A stretch of 64,000 nt of DNA from Clavelina lepadiformis. Lineage: Eukaryota > Chordata > Ascidiacea > Aplousobranchia > Clavelinidae. Below are positions 61,205-64,000 of the stretch, piece by piece; the first letter of the stretch is position 1, and each line of letters begins with the position of its first letter. The stretch spans positions 2,048,501-2,112,500 of the forward strand of contig NC_135247.1 of NCBI RefSeq assembly GCF_947623445.1. Direction: 5' to 3'. The position numbers and the translations under genes are program-made. Under the pieces are notes generated by a model. That model saw nothing but the letters and a program-made list of their open reading frames with translations, was not told where the DNA came from and did no database searches.

Positions 61205-63592
61205 AGCGACGTGTGTTAGGAATGCAGTAGAAGAACAAGTGATGTGAAAATCGTAAGAGGAGGTATTGTCAACTCGGAGAAACTACAAAATGAACGGAGA
61301 TAATGCTGTAATTCTAAAGCTCCCTTTGATTAAAATAATGATCTCGGACATATAAATCGACATCATATACACTTACATCAAAAATTAGTGACGTTACATT
61401 AACCTCTATGTTATTATTTTCCACCCATTGCTTTCATTTTTGTGAATTTTTTTTTAGATATATTTCAAAAATTTATTTTCAGCCCTGAATATTCCTCTGT
61501 TTAGTTCTATCGTGGCGTGATGAAGACTTAGCATGTACGACTGGACGTACTTCCAGTAGCATCGTTTTTAGCTGCGGAGAGTGTCTTTCTTACATGTGCA
61601 ATTAGAATTGTTTTGTTCTTATACCGGTGTGATTACATTAACATTTAAAGAGAAAGGAACATGTGGTCGCTTGAATACCTAAATACCTAAAGTGTTAGTA
61701 AAGCAAAGTATTGAAATACCTAAAGTAAAGTATTAAAGTATTAAATACTGCAAGAATCTTGACAAATTACAAAAATAGAAATTCAATTTTTTTTTAAAAA
61801 CAGCTCTTGCTAAGTTACCGACAAAATACCACCAACAACAACCTGTATGGTTTACGGATCATCAATTGCTTTGTTAAGTGAAATACGCTGCAAAAAGTGC
61901 AATGCCCTACGGCAGACCATCATTTGATCTTGTCTAAGAAACGACAAACATACCTTCATTTTGCCATTGGTCAAGGATATTAGCTGCATGAAATTCAAAC
62001 TTTGTAATACTTTTACATAAGAGAGATTACATAACATTGGGGAACTGCAGAAACCGACCATATGTTTGCTTGTGATAATTTTACTTTCGCTTCGTCGTTT
62101 TTAGTTGTGACCTATTTTAGTTCAACCATTGACACTGGACAGTGGTTACTTTGTGCGATTGTTATATCGTTTTATTAGCAAAACATTGTAAGCATTTGTG
62201 TAAAACTTCGGACAATAAAAAGGTTACCACATTAGAAGCAAATTGGCCAGCTATCTAATGACGTGTATAAGGCGCGTGTTAGAAACCTATAATTACATGG
62301 AATTTAAAAGTATTTAATAAATTCATCAACTCGTAACAATAGGTGTTTGAGAAATTGTAAGTTATAGTGGTAATTGATGTTTTTATCCATTAATTGCAAA
62401 CAAATCAAAGTGTTATTCATATACGCTATTTTTTGTTGTTACTCGGACAATTTTATGTTATACAAAACATTTTCATCGCCTATTTAATGCACTTCAGTGT
62501 ATAAAAATTTCCAGCGTTTTCAGTATTCAAAATTATTAAGTATTTGTTGAAAGATAAACAAAACATCCCAAGTCCTTTACAGTCTACACGACATTGCAGA
62601 ACTTGTTAGTTGTTAAAGAAGACCAAGCACTTAGTTTAGTGAACAATTTTTCTAATTTCCAATCTATTAGACAAAGAATTGCAACCAAGAAGTTTGAAAT
62701 ATATTCTATTACTGTACAAGCAACGACCATGACCATGACCAGGTTTTAGTGATTACGGCAAGGTATAATTATACAAAAAATGTTGCACTTTCAAAAGAAC
62801 TTTTATTCGTTTAGTTTGAGCTTTACTTTAAACTGAAATTTATTGCACACAAAAAAAACTTATTTTAAAATTGACTCTACAGTATAAACCTCAATTTAAT
62901 CCTAGAGCATTTAGTTGATCTTTTGTGTTTTCCCCTAACACCAACCACTTGTCTCTTTATCCACACACTTCGTTACCTACTGGGATAAATGTGGAATACT
63001 TTATAGTTTTTAAGAAACATTTACATTGACTTATAATCTTTAATTTGGACCAGTTTGGGTCGAAGTGAACAGATTTGTCATTGTGTATGTGGTGTGTGTA
63101 GCGCTTATGCTTTGTCTCATTATAAAGCTCAGCAATACACTCTTTGCATAGGTATACACAAGTCGCTTTTCTTATTTGTCTATAGCTTAAACCACACGGC
63201 CAGATTTGTAATCGCCTACTTATATACAACCCATTCCAACTACTGAAAAAATTAACAATATATTTTGGTCGTTAGCAACAATCGAATAAGTTGAATGAAA
63301 CTTGCAAGGAAGTACGATTTATAACTATTTCTGATTCTGGCTCGTTCGCCGACTCACATTAACTTAAAAAGAGTTTCTTCAGTGTTGCCAGCAAGAATAG
63401 AGAGAAATAGAGAGAGAAATAGAGGGAGACAGAGAGTGAAGTGATAGCTTGCCTTGGCGAAACTTTTTTTACCACCGTGACGTGCTTTTTTCCTTCGACA
63501 ACATCTTTACCATCTTTCGGAAAAATATGACTTTTGAAATATTATAAACACAGTCCTAGCAAGCAAACAGAGCTACGCGTTACTATACGAAA
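61205..63592. other. Type 1 to type 2 spacer, unit 2
   Basis: It is nearly identical to 52.7-55.1 kb; one visible difference is a shorter GAGAGAAATA run at 63,396-63,440. No gene is supported. Confidence 0.55.
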
Positions 63593-64000
63593 ATGAGTGG
63601 TTATGGCCAGAGTGGCAAAATAGAACTAACAGACAGTCAGCAACCCATCACAGAGTTCCAACCACTTCAAGAAGTGACGTCACCCGCATCTCAGTGGATA
63701 AATGTTACAACAAATAAGCGTCCGTTGGTTCCAGGAATTCCAATCACAGAAGAGTCAATGACAGGAGTGTTGCTGGTGATTACCAGTTACCTTGTATTGG
63801 TTACGGTTTGGTACCAAGTAAAATTTGGACAAAGGAAATTGATGTTGCTGAATACGTTTTGTACTCTGACGGTTTTTACTCTGCTTATTCGAATCAGTTC
63901 TTTTGAGTTCGCTTTAAGATTTGGTACTTCAACAAGGATGTGTAAGATTTTTGGAAATTGGAACTTTTCAGTTTACGCAATCAACCTCTTTTTGCCTTAC
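63593..64000 (+). CDS. Intronless 7TM receptor-like protein, type 2, copy G (partial, cut by window end)
   Basis: The first 136 codons are present, through helix 3 (NLFLPY). They show no difference by eye from copy E, including the E-specific N-tail (KIELTDSQQ, QEVTSPASQW). The divergent outer loops lie beyond the window. Confidence 0.82.
   Translation, partial: MSGYGQSGKIELTDSQQPITEFQPLQEVTSPASQWINVTTNKRPLVPGIPITEESMTGVLLVITSYLVLVTVWYQVKFGQRKLMLLNTFCTLTVFTLLIRISSFEFALRFGTSTRMCKIFGNWNFSVYAINLFLPY

Larger units (their letters stand above)
55118..63592. repeat. Tandem array unit of about 8.5 kb, second full unit
   Basis: It contains type 2 copy E and type 1 copy F, with spacers matching the first unit. 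A third unit starts at 63,593 and is cut by the window end. Confidence 0.9.

Overview
This window looks like nuclear DNA of an invertebrate animal. Introns are short and mostly GT-AG, genes are compact, the DNA is AT-rich, and hAT-type MITEs are scattered through it. The gene set (NOP9, C5orf22/UPF0489, FRA10AC1, GORASP, RPL15, SLC22) is general metazoan. An ascidian tunicate is my best guess from compactness and protein similarity, but the sequence alone does not prove it.

Region 1 (1-23.9 kb) is ordinary single-copy housekeeping sequence. It holds a 12-exon NOP9-like PUM-repeat nucleolar protein (+), a 9-exon C5orf22/UPF0489 gene (-) whose stop lies 7 bases from the NOP9 stop, a 9-exon FRA10AC1 gene (+), an 11-exon GORASP/GRASP Golgi stacking gene (+) and a ribosomal protein L15 gene (+) with a 5'TOP-like noncoding first exon. 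I rebuilt these exon by exon and the splice phases close. Intergenic DNA carries several non-autonomous hAT elements, most with 8-bp target-site duplications.

Region 2 (23.6-44.6 kb) is a large inverted duplication. The left arm is 23,625-31,455 and the right arm 38,155-44,563. Each arm carries RPL15 exons 4-5, a hAT MITE and an SLC22-type organic ion transporter gene; the two SLC22 copies diverge from the centre. The left SLC22 has an extra tandem copy of exons 7-9. The right SLC22 carries a 1-bp deletion and a 2-bp insertion and is probably a pseudogene. The loop (31.5-38.15 kb) holds a stray copy of RPL15 intron 3 and two intronless seven-transmembrane (7TM) genes on the minus strand.

Region 3 (44.6-64 kb) is a tandem array of the same intronless 7TM receptor-like family on the plus strand. 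Two types alternate (type 2, type 1, type 2, ...) with a period of about 8.5 kb; the last copy is cut by the window end. No type-1 or type-2 gene shows the DRY or NPxxY motifs of rhodopsin-like GPCRs, and I cannot assign the family to a named class.

The breakpoints support one history. A segment from RPL15 intron 3 through SLC22 was tandemly duplicated. Then an inversion ran from inside that second copy to a spacer in the 7TM array, with loss of about 200 bp. Undoing this inversion puts all seven 7TM genes on one strand in perfect type alternation.
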